DNA of 64,000 nt, taken from contig NZ_JAMWEG010000014.1 of the NCBI RefSeq assembly GCF_025460765.1, positions 62,001 through 126,000 on the forward strand, written 5' to 3'. Below the pieces are notes generated by a model that was not told the origin of the DNA, searched no databases, and saw nothing but the letters and a program-made list of their open reading frames with translations. The stretch's first letter is position 1. Each line of letters opens with the position of its first letter. The position numbers were made by a program, and so were the translations under genes. Positions 15,401-24,193 of this stretch are shown here, in pieces. The stretch is from Micromonospora sp. MA102 (GTDB taxonomy: Bacteria; Actinomycetota; Actinomycetes; Mycobacteriales; Micromonosporaceae).

Positions 15401-15628
15401 ACGGATCCGACGGGCGGCGGTGTGCCGTTCGTCGTGGCTGGCGGGCGGGCCGGGCAGAAGTTGGGGGTGATGGCCACGGTGGACGCCGGGCAGACGCGCT
15501 ACACGGTGAACGGGTTGAGTCCGAAGCTGGACTACTGCTTCACGGTGCTGGCCGTCTACTCGACGGACACCTACGCCACCTCGGGTCAGGTGTGCACCGA
15601 TCGGGAGGGCGGCACGACGCCCAACTGA
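12404..15628 (+). CDS. TPR, proline-rich single-pass membrane protein with terminal Fn3-like domain
   Basis: A 1074-residue protein. Residues 1-150 contain kinesin-light-chain-like tetratricopeptide repeats (AAQHQALALRSAGDLATARR, AYGEDHPDVLATGHLLARLH, AYAAGERRRGDADPLM, VLGPDHPAVRVAHQYL). A low-complexity Pro/Ala/Ser stretch of about 700 residues follows, with short repeats such as PVSAPPAGN. Near residue 935 a membrane helix (VVALVAGIVVVAVAAAVAMG) is followed by a Fn3-like ectodomain ending CFTVLAVYSTDTYATSGQVC. The TPR part would be cytoplasmic, the last domain outside. The GTG at 12404 is chosen because the TPR begins right after it. Function is unknown; it heads the MoxR locus by position. 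Confidence 0.75.
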   Translation: MSHPSPLTAAQHQALALRSAGDLATARRLLTDAIAAARPAYGEDHPDVLATGHLLARLHREADDPAAARRVLEEAYAAGERRRGDADPLMLALSFDLAGVAEELGNRHEARRNYTRVATAGPAVLGPDHPAVRVAHQYLAGSAAAPVPPGPPPGGSAAAAGPQPDPGALSGPTMSLPAMPQPYPPQSAPPRPGAPVAPGPVPPVPGAEWAPQPGPAGPAPWSPPAPGPATHLPPPPPIPPAPPGTAAASTPLPPPPIIPAPMSAPPIPTSGPGAPAGGASSGWAATEATARFPAPPVTGPARAVPPPPVAAVSPAPGVTPVPPRPPVVPPSVSVPPAPDPLPAGPYVTPHAPGSAPPVPPVAGPPAAHLAPRAPSSAPPAPPAPGPVPPAPHTPSSAPPAPPAPGPVPPFAHTPSSAPPAPPVSGPPAQIPPVAPRSAAPGMPSAPTYGPVPPAALASAPPTPPVAAPPPAVPASVPLPPAPVIPLPARPVATPPAPGPAPVAPVSGVPGPPVPPAGAVPPAPRIPAPTSAPPASGLLPPPPPVPVSAPPGAAPTSTPPTATPAAPPERAAPPHQTPGQPAAKGGEPGGDDRTDMPAAPAPGWDKPTIQVQQIGPLLREEADRTAASPPGANAPVSSPPVSAPPAGNLPVSAPPAGNSPVSAPPVAAPAPLPAAPVTAPPVSGPPAPPPTAGAALAGPSVGERPVTPPASGAPFPPQPVSGPPTSGAPLPPPGDGPASPPQGGAVPPPPPPVSAPPAGGGPGTAFATPPGGNPPFSAPPASGPPFSAPPASSPPFSAPPASSPPGSTPHGYPPPVSGPPAAAPVSASPVPPWSMTAPPWSSAAPPQALDRPGDPRPEPVVEEPGTVDPDPAPESGDAAPAPLPVYDGLLDFPESQQPAPEPNPSQGAWPAVPPAFHQPAAYPVAEEPEARGRNRTVVALVAGIVVVAVAAAVAMGAVLLNRDPAPPPAPAPTAAKPKVSGPPPGELRLQDDTTTITVTWTDPTGGGVPFVVAGGRAGQKLGVMATVDAGQTRYTVNGLSPKLDYCFTVLAVYSTDTYATSGQVCTDREGGTTPN

Positions 15629-15768
15629 GCGGCCGGCACGACACGCTCGGTGTCCACAGGGGGACGGTGCGGGTTTCACCGGCCTCGGCCCCTATGATGG
15701 CTCCCGGCTCTGGGGAGGGTCGACCACGCGTGCCGCCCTCCCCCACCGACGCGGGGAGGCTTCCGCCA

Positions 15769-18399
15769 GTGACCACCATCGAGAGCGTCACGAGCACCGG
15801 GCCGGAGACGGCCCGCCCCCGGTCCCGGATGCGGGGCGGGCTGGTGACCATCGGCACCGTGGCGGCGCTGCTGGCCGCCATGGGGTTGACCGTGCTCGGG
15901 CTGGGGGCCGCCGACAACGCGGTGGCCAACTACGACGCGTCGTCCTGGTTGTGGAGCACCAGCCGCAGCGAGCTGGCCCGGGTCAACGGGGTCACCGCCC
16001 GGGTGGACACCCGGATGGAGGTGCCCGGCGGGCGCCGGCACCAGATGCAGGTCGCCCAGACCGACCGGCTGCTGATCCTGCGCGACCTGAACACCGGCCA
16101 GGTCAGCTCGCTGGACCTGGCCACCCTCCAGATCACCGCGACCACGCCGACCGCGCCGGGCCTCGGGGTGAGCGTCGCGCTGCACGAGGACGCGGCGTTC
16201 GTCGTCGACGCGGTACAGGGCATCGTCCGGCAACTCGACCCGCGGGCGCTGACGCCGGTGGGCGAGCCGGTGCGTTACCCGCCGGGCATCACCGGCGGGG
16301 CGTTCGACGGCGCGGGGCGGCTGTGGATCGCGGTGCCGAGCGAGGGGACCGTCTCGGCGGTCACCGCCGCCGAGCTGCCCGCCACCCCGGGCGCCGCGCC
16401 GCCGGCCGGGCTCAGCCCGAAGCGGGTCGAGACGTACGAGGTGGCGGAGCCCGCCCACGAGCTGGTCGTGTCCACGCTGGACGACGGTGTCGCGGTGCTC
16501 GACCGCACCTCCGCCTCGCTGGTCACGGTCCGGGCCGGGCAGACGCAGCGGGCCAACCTGACGATGACCGCCCCGGGCAGCCTGCCGACGCGCACCACGG
16601 GCCCGCAGGTGCCGGTCACGGTGAGCGGCGAGCGGAAGGTGCACGTGGTCCGCGACGCCGCCGAGGTGCAGCGGTTCACGGTGCCCGGCGCGGGCGGGGA
16701 GCTCAGCCCGGCGGTGGCCTGGGCCGGCCGGTTCTACTGCGCCGACGAGACCACCGGCACGGTCTACTCGTTCGACGCGAACGGGCAGCTGGTCGACACG
16801 ATCAAGGGCTCGGGCCGGCCCGGGCCGATGGAGCTGGAGGTCCGCGAGAACCACCTCTTCATCAACCCGCCGAACTCGTCGACCGCCCAGGTGGTGGACG
16901 ACCGGAACCAGGTGCGTGAGGTCAACAAGTACGCCAACGACGTGCTCGGTGGCGACCCGCCGCCGGCGCCCCCGCCGCCGCCCCCGCCGAAGAAGCCCAA
17001 GGTGGGCAAGCCGGGCGCGCCGCGCGCGGTGACCGCCGCCGCGGGGAACGCGTCGGCGCGGGTGAGCTGGCAGCCGGCCGCCTCGAACGGCGCCGAGATC
17101 AGCCGGTACGTGGTGGAGGGCGCCGGCCAGCGCCACGAGGTCGGTGCGAACCAGCGTGCCCTGGAGATCACCGGGCTGACCAACGGCGAGACGTACACGT
17201 TCTCGGTGCACGCCGTGAACGCGAAGGGCGACGGGCCGGCCCGGAAGAGCAACCCGGTCACGCCGACGGCCGCCGTGCCGGACCCGCCGGCCAGCGTCAC
17301 GGCCGAGGCCCGGCCGGACGGCACGGTGCTGGTGAAGTGGCCGGCGGCCAACGGCCAGGGCAACACCGTCACGAAGTACGCGGTGACCGCCAGCTCTGCC
17401 GGCGCGACCGCCCCGGCCGGTGAGTCGCCGAAGACCGAGCTGGTCATCCCGGCCGGCCAGCTGGAGTACGGCACGCAGTACGCCTTCACCGTCATCGCGG
17501 TGAGCGACAAGGGCGCCGGGTCCAAGGCGTCGCCGGTGAGCAACACGGTGGTGCCGTTCACCGTGCCGAAGGCGCCGACCGAGTTGCAGGCGTCCACGGT
17601 GGCCGACCAGCCGGGCACCATCGCGGTGCAGTGGGCGCCGGCGGTGGAGAACGGCCGCCCGGTGACGAAGTACGTGGTGGAGGCCGCCGGGAAGACCACC
17701 GAGGTGACCGACGTGCGGACCACCATCGGCGGGCTCGGCGACGGGCAGAACGTCACGGTCAAGGTGAAGGCGGTCAACGAGGCGGGCCCGGGCCCGGAGG
17801 CCAGCACGACGGCCCGCACGGTGGCCGCGCCCCGGGTCACGGTGACCGGCTCGTCGGCCGACGCCACCTCGGTGACGGTGAACTTCACCGTCGACGCGGG
17901 CGGTGGGCGGGCGACCTGCTCGGCCGCCACCGGCGGCAAGACGGCCAGTGGCAGCTGCTCCAGCCTGCGGGTGACCGGCCTGACGCCGGGCACGGCCTAC
18001 ACGGTGACGGTGACCGCGAGCAACGCGGCCGGCAAGGGCACCGGCAGCCGGGCGCAGAGCACCGACGCGCTGTACGGCATCGCGACCTGCCACAACGGCT
18101 CGTCCGGCGCCGAGGCGTCCTACTGCACGCGGGACGTTCCCGGGGATCGCAACGGCAACGAGATCTTCTCGGTGACCCGGCAGGACAACACCAAGCAGGC
18201 GGGTTGGGAGCCGAATGGCACCCGGCTCAAGGCGTACTGCAAGAAGCAGGGCGAAGAGGTCTACGCCTACATCTACAACAACGACAAGCGCAGCACCTGG
18301 TGGGTCCGGGTGGACCACAGCCGGGGCCGCGACTACATCCCGTGGGCCTGGCTGAACCTGGAGGGTGGCGACAACATCAACCTCCTGCCCACCTGCTGA
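15769..18399 (+). CDS. Membrane-anchored beta-propeller / fibronectin type III protein
   Basis: An 876-residue protein. A signal-anchor (LVTIGTVAALLAAMGLTVLG) lies near residues 25-45. An NHL/PQQ-like repeat region follows (about 60-380; DRLLILRDLNTGQVSSLDL, GAFDGAGRLWIAVPSEGTV), then a PPPPPPPKK linker and three to four Fn3 domains (from about residue 425: PGAPRAVTAAAGNASARVSW and similar repeats). The last 100 residues hold six Cys and an SH3-like pattern (TRLKAYCKKQGEEVYAYIY). GTG at 15769 follows GGGGAGG at 9 bases; GTG at 15730 is an alternative. It lies 28 bp upstream of the MoxR gene, so it likely shares its transcript. It is probably a cell-surface protein. Confidence 0.75.
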   Translation: MTTIESVTSTGPETARPRSRMRGGLVTIGTVAALLAAMGLTVLGLGAADNAVANYDASSWLWSTSRSELARVNGVTARVDTRMEVPGGRRHQMQVAQTDRLLILRDLNTGQVSSLDLATLQITATTPTAPGLGVSVALHEDAAFVVDAVQGIVRQLDPRALTPVGEPVRYPPGITGGAFDGAGRLWIAVPSEGTVSAVTAAELPATPGAAPPAGLSPKRVETYEVAEPAHELVVSTLDDGVAVLDRTSASLVTVRAGQTQRANLTMTAPGSLPTRTTGPQVPVTVSGERKVHVVRDAAEVQRFTVPGAGGELSPAVAWAGRFYCADETTGTVYSFDANGQLVDTIKGSGRPGPMELEVRENHLFINPPNSSTAQVVDDRNQVREVNKYANDVLGGDPPPAPPPPPPPKKPKVGKPGAPRAVTAAAGNASARVSWQPAASNGAEISRYVVEGAGQRHEVGANQRALEITGLTNGETYTFSVHAVNAKGDGPARKSNPVTPTAAVPDPPASVTAEARPDGTVLVKWPAANGQGNTVTKYAVTASSAGATAPAGESPKTELVIPAGQLEYGTQYAFTVIAVSDKGAGSKASPVSNTVVPFTVPKAPTELQASTVADQPGTIAVQWAPAVENGRPVTKYVVEAAGKTTEVTDVRTTIGGLGDGQNVTVKVKAVNEAGPGPEASTTARTVAAPRVTVTGSSADATSVTVNFTVDAGGGRATCSAATGGKTASGSCSSLRVTGLTPGTAYTVTVTASNAAGKGTGSRAQSTDALYGIATCHNGSSGAEASYCTRDVPGDRNGNEIFSVTRQDNTKQAGWEPNGTRLKAYCKKQGEEVYAYIYNNDKRSTWWVRVDHSRGRDYIPWAWLNLEGGDNINLLPTC

Positions 18400-18427
18400 C
18401 CGCGCCGCACCGAGGAGCACCACGCAC

Positions 18428-19423
18428 GTGAACACCCACGAACCGCTCACCCAGCCGGAGGTGCAGGGCTTCGCCGCCCTGGCCGCCCGGCTGGCCGAGA
18501 ACGTCAACGCGGTCGTGCTGGGCAAGCCGCAGGTGGTCCGGCTGGCGCTGACCGCTCTCTTCGCCCAGGGGCACGTGCTGCTGGAGGACGTGCCCGGGGT
18601 GGGCAAGACCACCCTGGCCCGGGCGGTCGCGGCGACCGTCAAGGGCCAGTGGCGGCGCATCCAGTTCACTCCGGACCTGCTCCCCTCGGACGTGTCCGGG
18701 GTGACGATCTTCAACCAGGCCAGCCGGGGCTTCGAGTTCCACCCGGGGCCGGTCTTCGCCAACATCGTGATCGCCGACGAGATCAACCGGGCGTCGCCGA
18801 AGACCCAGTCGGCGCTGCTGGAGGTGATGGAGGAGCGGACGGTCACCGTGGACGGCGTACGCCATCCGGTGCCGCAGCCGTTCCTCGTGGTGGCCACGCA
18901 GAACCCGGTGGAGATGGACGGCACCTACCGGCTGCCCGAGGCCCAGCTCGACCGGTTCCTGGTGAAGCTCTCCGTGGGCTACCCGGACGAGGCGGTCGAG
19001 GTGGAGGTGCTGCGCGGCGCCACCCTGCGCTCCCCCGACTCGCTGACCGCGGTCACCGACACGGCCACCGTCGGGGAGATGGTGAAGATGGCCCGGCGGG
19101 TGCACATCGCCGAGCCGCTCTACACGTACGCGGTGCGGCTGGCCGCGGCGACCCGCACCCACCCGCAGGTGCGGGTCGGGGTCAGCCCGCGAGGCGTGAT
19201 CGCGCTGACCCGGGCGGCGTGCGCGTACGCGCTGATCGACGGGCGGGGCTGGATCATGCCGGAGGACCTGAAGACCCTGGTCGAGCCGGTGTTCGCGCAC
19301 CGGCTGCTGCTCACCCCGGACGCGCAGGTGCGCGGGGTGACCCCCGCCGACGTGCTGCGCCAGGCGGTCGCCTCGGTGCCGGTGCCGCTGCCGTCGGGCC
19401 AGCCCGCCCCGGTCCACGGCTGA
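18428..19423 (+). CDS. MoxR-family AAA+ ATPase
   Basis: A 331-residue chaperone-like ATPase. Walker A GVGKTTLARAVAA, Walker B VIADEINRASPK and a sensor region VATQNPVEMDGTYRLPEAQL are present, followed by the lid domain (VGVSPRGVIALTRAACAYAL). MoxR proteins assist maturation or activation of partner proteins, usually encoded beside a DUF58 protein, as here. The GTG at 18428 is preceded by GAGGAGC. The next gene starts 4 bases after the stop, so they are one transcript. Confidence 0.93.
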   Translation: MNTHEPLTQPEVQGFAALAARLAENVNAVVLGKPQVVRLALTALFAQGHVLLEDVPGVGKTTLARAVAATVKGQWRRIQFTPDLLPSDVSGVTIFNQASRGFEFHPGPVFANIVIADEINRASPKTQSALLEVMEERTVTVDGVRHPVPQPFLVVATQNPVEMDGTYRLPEAQLDRFLVKLSVGYPDEAVEVEVLRGATLRSPDSLTAVTDTATVGEMVKMARRVHIAEPLYTYAVRLAAATRTHPQVRVGVSPRGVIALTRAACAYALIDGRGWIMPEDLKTLVEPVFAHRLLLTPDAQVRGVTPADVLRQAVASVPVPLPSGQPAPVHG

Positions 19424-19426
19424 TCG

Positions 19427-20635
19427 GTGGGGATCACCGCCCGGGGTGTCGGGCTGCTCGTCGCCGCCGTCGTGCTGCTGGGGGTCGGCTTCCGGTACGC
19501 GTACCCGGAGCTGACCGTGCTCGGCGCGGCGGCCGGTGTCGCGGTCGGGTACGCCCTGGTCACGGCCGCCTGGCGCCCGCGGCTGACCGTCGAGCGGGTG
19601 GCCGACCCGGACCGGGTGGCCCGGGGTGAGCCGGCGGCCATGGTGCTGACCGTGCGCAACACGGGCCGGCTGCGGGCGGCGAACCTGGTGGCCGAGGACC
19701 GGTGCGGCGGCCGGCTGGTGCCGGTGCCGCTGCTGCGGCTGCGTCCGGGGCGGGACACCGAGGTGCGCTATCCGGTGCCGACCCGCCGGCGGGGGGTGGT
19801 GCCGGTCGGGCCGCTGCGGGTGACCCGCCGGGACCCGCTCGGGCTGGTGGCGCTGGCCCGCGCGTACGGGCATCCGGTGCCCGTGTGGGTGCATCCGCGC
19901 ATCCATCCGCTGTCGGCGGTGCCGACCGGGGCCGGCCGCAGCCTGGACGGGCGCACCGACAGCGTGCCGCACGGCTCGATCACGTTCGACTCGCTGCGCG
20001 AGTACGTGGTCGGCGACGAGTTGCGCCGGGTGCACTGGCGGACCAGCGCCAAGGTGGGCGAGCTGATGGTGCGGGAGAACGTGGACACCAGCCTGCCCCG
20101 ACTCGTGGTGGTGCTGGACAACCGGGCGGTCGCCCACCCGGACCGGGACGCCGGGGTGGCCGAGTCGTTCGAGTCGGGGTGCGAGGCGGCGGCGTCCGTG
20201 GTGGCCGCCGCGACGCGGGAGGACCTGCCGGTGAGCCTCCTGCTGGTCGCACCCGCCGCCGAGAAGCCGGCCGGAAGCACCGACGGCTCCGGGTCGCCGC
20301 GCGGCGGCGGACACGCCGGGGTGGAGGCGCCACGCGGCCCGCTGGACCGGCTCGCCGCGGCGGAGCTGGCCGACGGCGGGGAGGACGTGCTGCGCACCGC
20401 GCTGAGCCGGCTGCGGCAGGACCGGCTCGGTGACACGCTGGTCTTCCTCACCGGGCCGGGCGCCCGCGGCGACCTGGGGCACGTCGGCGCGCTGCGCCGC
20501 GCGTACCCGTCGGTGGTGGTCGGGATGTTCGGGGCGGCGGAGCCGACGGCGGCCGGAGCGGCGGGCCTGGTCGTGGTGGACGCGGCGGACGGCGCCGAGT
20601 TCGCCGCCGAGTGGGACGGGATCCGCCGGTGGTGA
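19427..20635 (+). CDS. DUF58 / vWA-like membrane protein
   Basis: A 402-residue protein with two N-terminal helices (GVGLLVAAVVLLGVGFRYAY, VLGAAAGVAVGYALVTAAW), a beta-rich middle and the DUF58 signature EYVVGDELRRVHWRTSAKVG followed by MVREN. DUF58 proteins are the usual partners of MoxR ATPases and have a von Willebrand A-like fold. A Gly/Ser-rich insertion (SGSPRGGGHAG) lies late in the protein. GTG start 4 bases after MoxR; its TGA overlaps the start of the next gene. Confidence 0.9.
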   Translation: MGITARGVGLLVAAVVLLGVGFRYAYPELTVLGAAAGVAVGYALVTAAWRPRLTVERVADPDRVARGEPAAMVLTVRNTGRLRAANLVAEDRCGGRLVPVPLLRLRPGRDTEVRYPVPTRRRGVVPVGPLRVTRRDPLGLVALARAYGHPVPVWVHPRIHPLSAVPTGAGRSLDGRTDSVPHGSITFDSLREYVVGDELRRVHWRTSAKVGELMVRENVDTSLPRLVVVLDNRAVAHPDRDAGVAESFESGCEAAASVVAAATREDLPVSLLLVAPAAEKPAGSTDGSGSPRGGGHAGVEAPRGPLDRLAAAELADGGEDVLRTALSRLRQDRLGDTLVFLTGPGARGDLGHVGALRRAYPSVVVGMFGAAEPTAAGAAGLVVVDAADGAEFAAEWDGIRRW

Positions 20636-23049
20636 CCGCGACCCCGCCGCGGCCGGCGGTCGACGCGCCGGCCGGGCCGGCCGGCGGTCCGGGTCCGGTG
20701 GCGCGGGTGCTGCGGGCCGTGCCGGTGCCGCTGGCGCTGATCGTCATGATCGCCCTGGCCGGTGTGGTGCTCGGCCGGGTCTACGCGGACCCGCTGCTGA
20801 CCCGCCTGACGGCCGGCGCGGCGGTCGGGTCGGTGCTGGTGAGCGTGGCCGCCCGGCGGCTGCCGTCCTGGCTGGTGGCGCCGCTGTCGGTGGCCGCCCT
20901 GGCCGGCTGGGCGCTGCTGTCGCTGCGGCTGGCGGCCGCCCACGCGGCGCTGCCCGGCGGTCTCGGCGAGGTGGCGGCGGACGCCGCCCGCAACGCCATC
21001 CCCCGGCTGCTCACCGCGATGATCCCGGTGGAGCCGGCCCCGGACACCGTGCTGGTCCCGGTGGTGGCCGCCTGGCTGGCCGGGCTGGCCGCCGCCGAGG
21101 TGGCGCTGCGGGCCGGCCGGGTGCTGCTCGGCTACCTGCCGCCGGTGCTGCTGTACGCCGGCGCGCTGTACGTGGTCGGGCCGAACGCGGGCCCGGCGGT
21201 CGGCCCGACCGTGCTGTTCGCGGCGGTCGCCGCCGTCGGCCTGGCGGTGCCCGGCGGGCGGCCCGACCCGACCGGCGCGGACCCGGTGGCCGGCCTGGCG
21301 CCCGCCGTGCGCGCGGCCGTGCGGCTGCGGCTGCTCGCGGCGAGCGCGGCCGGCGTGGCCGTGGTGGTGGCCCTCGCCGCGCTGGTCGCCCCGGTGGTGG
21401 CCGGCCGGGTGGACGACCGGCCGGTCGACCCGCGCCGCTACGTCGAGCCGCCGCAGGTGGAGTCGCTGGACGAGAACCCGCTGATCCGGATCTCCGGGTG
21501 GGCGCTGAACCCCGACCAGAAGCTGCTCGACGTGCGCACCGAGGCGGGCGCGACGGACGCCGGTCCGCCGCGGATCCGGCTGGCGGTGCTCAGCGACTAC
21601 GACGGGGTGACCTGGCGGGTGGGCGCGACGTACCGCAACGCGGGGCGGATCCTGCCGGCCACCGAGCCGGCGGCCGGCACCGACACCGAGCCGGTACGCC
21701 AGGAGGTCACCGTGGCCGACCTGACCGGGAAGCTGCTGCCCGCCGTGCCGACCCCGCGGGAGGTGACCGGGGCACGGGTGGCGTACGACCCGGCGACCGG
21801 GACGCTGATCCGCCCGGAAGGGCTGGCTCAGGGGCTGCGGTACACGGTCGACTCGGTGCGGGAGCGCCCGGACTTGAACCTGGTCGGCACGGCGAACGTG
21901 CCGGCCGGCGACGCGGTGGCCCGGGTGCTGCGGGTCGCCGACGGGGCCCCGGAGCAGATGCGCCGGCTGGCCACCCAGCTCGCCGAGGAGAACGGCGCCC
22001 CGTACGCCCGGGCCAGCGCGATCGCCGACTTCCTGGCCGAGCACTACCGGGTTACCGCGGACGCGCCGAGCGGGCACGCGTACCCGAACCTGGCGTTCTT
22101 CCTCTTCGGCCCGCGCAACGGCGGCGGGCAGCGCGGCACGTCCGAGCAGTTCGCGGCGTCGTTCGCGGTGCTGGGCCGGCTGGCCGGCCTGCCCACGCGG
22201 GTGGTGGTCGGCTTCGAGCCGAAGGCCGACGGCCCGGTCCGGGCGGCGGACGCGTACGCCTGGCCGGAGGTGCTGTTCGAGGGCGTCGGCTGGGTGCCGT
22301 TCGACCCGATGCCGCGCCCGGACGAGGAGCCGCGCCCGGTGGAGGAGGACTTCCGGCCGAAGCCGGAGGATCCGCCACCGTCGGAGGTGCCCGCGCCGAC
22401 CGGGGAACCCACGCCGACGCCGACCGCGGCGGCGGCCCCCGACCGGCGCGGCGGGAAGGCCGGACCGGGCACGCCGGTGCTGGTCGGCGGCGGCGTCGGC
22501 GGGCTGGTGCTGCTGCTCGGGGCGCTGCTGCTGACCCTGGCCGCGCTGCGCCGCAACCTGACCCGGGGCCGGCTGGCGCAGGGCGACCCGGGCCGCCGGA
22601 TCGCGGGCGCCTGGCGGGAGGTGACCGACGCGCTGCGGCTGGCCGGCCACCCGGTCGGCGCCGACCTGTCCGCCGCGGAGGTCGCCGAGCGCGCCCACCG
22701 CACCCTCACCGAGGCCCGCGCCGCCGCGAGACGGCCGGCCCCCGCTCCTCCGCACGGCTCGCCGGCGCAGACCCGGTCACCGCGCGCGCCGTGGCCGGCG
22801 TCGGCCGGCGAGGCGGGCGCCGACCTGGCGGGCGGCGAGGTGGGCGTCGACCTGCCGGGCGGCGGGGTGGGCGAACTGGCCGGCCTGCTCAACCAGGTGG
22901 CCTTCGCCCCCGGCACCGCCACCCCCGCCCAGGCCGATCGTGCGGCGGCGGTCGCCACGGCGTACGTGGCGGCCCTCCGCGCCGCGCGGCGCCGCTGGCG
23001 CCGCCTCCTGTGGACCGTCCATCCCGGCCCCCTGCGCTGGCGTCGCTGA
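20632..23049 (+). CDS. TgpA-like membrane transglutaminase-fold protein, catalytic residues replaced
   Basis: An 805-residue protein. About eight N-terminal membrane helices are followed by an outer domain, a transglutaminase core, a further helix (VLVGGGVGGLVLLLGALLL) and a cytoplasmic DUF4129-like tail. In the core, the segment that normally reads GxCEQFA is RGTSEQFAASFAVLGRLAG (near residue 500), so Ser replaces the nucleophilic Cys. The usual HAWVEV is DAYAWPEV (near 540), so Tyr replaces the catalytic His; WVPFDP is kept. It is therefore probably a binding or structural domain rather than an active enzyme. Start GTG overlaps the TGA of the DUF58 gene; GTG one codon earlier is equally possible. 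MoxR-DUF58-TgpA is a standard trio. Confidence 0.88.
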   Translation: MTATPPRPAVDAPAGPAGGPGPVARVLRAVPVPLALIVMIALAGVVLGRVYADPLLTRLTAGAAVGSVLVSVAARRLPSWLVAPLSVAALAGWALLSLRLAAAHAALPGGLGEVAADAARNAIPRLLTAMIPVEPAPDTVLVPVVAAWLAGLAAAEVALRAGRVLLGYLPPVLLYAGALYVVGPNAGPAVGPTVLFAAVAAVGLAVPGGRPDPTGADPVAGLAPAVRAAVRLRLLAASAAGVAVVVALAALVAPVVAGRVDDRPVDPRRYVEPPQVESLDENPLIRISGWALNPDQKLLDVRTEAGATDAGPPRIRLAVLSDYDGVTWRVGATYRNAGRILPATEPAAGTDTEPVRQEVTVADLTGKLLPAVPTPREVTGARVAYDPATGTLIRPEGLAQGLRYTVDSVRERPDLNLVGTANVPAGDAVARVLRVADGAPEQMRRLATQLAEENGAPYARASAIADFLAEHYRVTADAPSGHAYPNLAFFLFGPRNGGGQRGTSEQFAASFAVLGRLAGLPTRVVVGFEPKADGPVRAADAYAWPEVLFEGVGWVPFDPMPRPDEEPRPVEEDFRPKPEDPPPSEVPAPTGEPTPTPTAAAAPDRRGGKAGPGTPVLVGGGVGGLVLLLGALLLTLAALRRNLTRGRLAQGDPGRRIAGAWREVTDALRLAGHPVGADLSAAEVAERAHRTLTEARAAARRPAPAPPHGSPAQTRSPRAPWPASAGEAGADLAGGEVGVDLPGGGVGELAGLLNQVAFAPGTATPAQADRAAAVATAYVAALRAARRRWRRLLWTVHPGPLRWRR

Positions 23050-23117
23050 CCGCCGAGTTGCCGTGGGCGGCGAACGCGAAGGCCGGCGGGCTGGCGCCGG
23101 GCACCTAGCGTGAGGGC

Positions 23118-23399
23118 ATGGTCGTCGCGATGTGGGTGGCGCTGTCCCTGGTGGGGGCCGGGCTGGCGGTCACCGCCGGCTGGCGGTGGCGTGCGCGGGC
23201 CCGGCGTGAGCCGACCCGGGCGGAGCGGTTGGCGGCGGCCCGGAAGGCCGCGCACGGCCTGCGCCGCGCGGGTTCCCGGCCGCACCGGGACACCTTCGAG
23301 CGGGGCGCCGCCCCCGGCGACCGCTACTCCGCCGCGATCCTGGAGAACAGCGTGTACGGCGACGCCGCCGACCACAGCGGCGGCAGCGGGTCCTACTGA
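23118..23399 (+). CDS. Small membrane-anchored hypothetical protein
   Basis: A 93-residue protein with one N-terminal helix (MWVALSLVGAGLAVTAGW) followed by a basic, then polar tail (EPTRAERLAAARKAAHGLRR). The end overlaps the stop of the convergent SDR gene by 7 bp. It follows the TgpA-like gene by 68 bp and may be the last gene of that locus. No family is recognised. Confidence 0.6.
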   Translation: MVVAMWVALSLVGAGLAVTAGWRWRARARREPTRAERLAAARKAAHGLRRAGSRPHRDTFERGAAPGDRYSAAILENSVYGDAADHSGGSGSY

Positions 23400-24193
23400 C
23401 CGGCGGCGCGCAGCTTGCGGACGAGTTTGCGCACTCCGGCCTGCCAGCCGTCGGGGTCCTCGGCGCGGCGGCGGGCGTAGCCGGCGACCTCCGGGTGCGG
23501 CAGGATGAGGAACCGCTCCTCGGCGAGCCCGGCGATGGTGGCGTCGGCGACCTGGTCGGGGGTGAGGATCGCGCCGGAGGCGGCGATCACGCGGGCGCCC
23601 AGGTGCCCCTCGGCCAGGCCGCCGGCGAGCATCGGGGTGTCCACGCCCTGCGGGCAGAGCGCGCTGACCCGGACGCCGGCGTCCCGGTAGGTGATGGCGA
23701 GCCACTCGGCGAGGCCGACCGCCGCGTGCTTCGTCGCCGTGTAGGGGGCGTCGCCCACCGCGGTCAGCACACCCGCGGCCGAGCAGGTGAAGAGCAGGTA
23801 GCCCTGGCCGCGGCGGAGCATCGCCGGCAGGGCCGCCCGGGCGCTGTGCACGTGCCCCAGCACGTTGACCCGCCAGGCGCGCTCCCAGTCGGCGTCGGGC
23901 GCCTCCACTCCCCCGCCGGTGGCCACCCCGGCATTGGCGCAGAACAGGTCGATCCTGCCGTAGCGGTGCTCGGTCTCGTCGACCAGCGCCCGTACCTGCG
24001 CCTCGTCGGTGACGTCGAGCCCGACGCCGTGCGCCACCGGGCCGATGCCCTCGGCCACCGCGCGCGCCGCCTCGGCGTCGAGGTCGGCCAGGACGACGGC
24101 GGCGGCGCCCTCGGCGACGAACCGGCGGCCGAGCGCCGCCCCGATGCCGCCCGCCCCGCCGGTGATCACGGCCACCCGGTCGGTGAGGTTCAT
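23393..24193 (-). CDS. Short-chain dehydrogenase/reductase
   Basis: A 266-residue NAD(P)-dependent oxidoreductase. The Rossmann motif is VAVITGGAGGIGAALGRRF, followed by CANAGVA, a serine in TCSAAGVL and the catalytic YTATK. D in LADLDAEAA after beta-2 suggests NAD preference. Its ATG overlaps the TGA of the luciferase-like gene (ATGA), so the two are co-translated. The substrate cannot be read from the sequence. Confidence 0.9.
   Translation of the reverse strand: MNLTDRVAVITGGAGGIGAALGRRFVAEGAAAVVLADLDAEAARAVAEGIGPVAHGVGLDVTDEAQVRALVDETEHRYGRIDLFCANAGVATGGGVEAPDADWERAWRVNVLGHVHSARAALPAMLRRGQGYLLFTCSAAGVLTAVGDAPYTATKHAAVGLAEWLAITYRDAGVRVSALCPQGVDTPMLAGGLAEGHLGARVIAASGAILTPDQVADATIAGLAEERFLILPHPEVAGYARRRAEDPDGWQAGVRKLVRKLRAAGQ

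Noticed and set aside
15676..18924. A 1082-residue frame on the minus strand
   Set aside because: It covers the propeller/Fn3 and MoxR genes, whose domains are clear on the plus strand. Its composition is Arg/His/Gly-rich without motifs.
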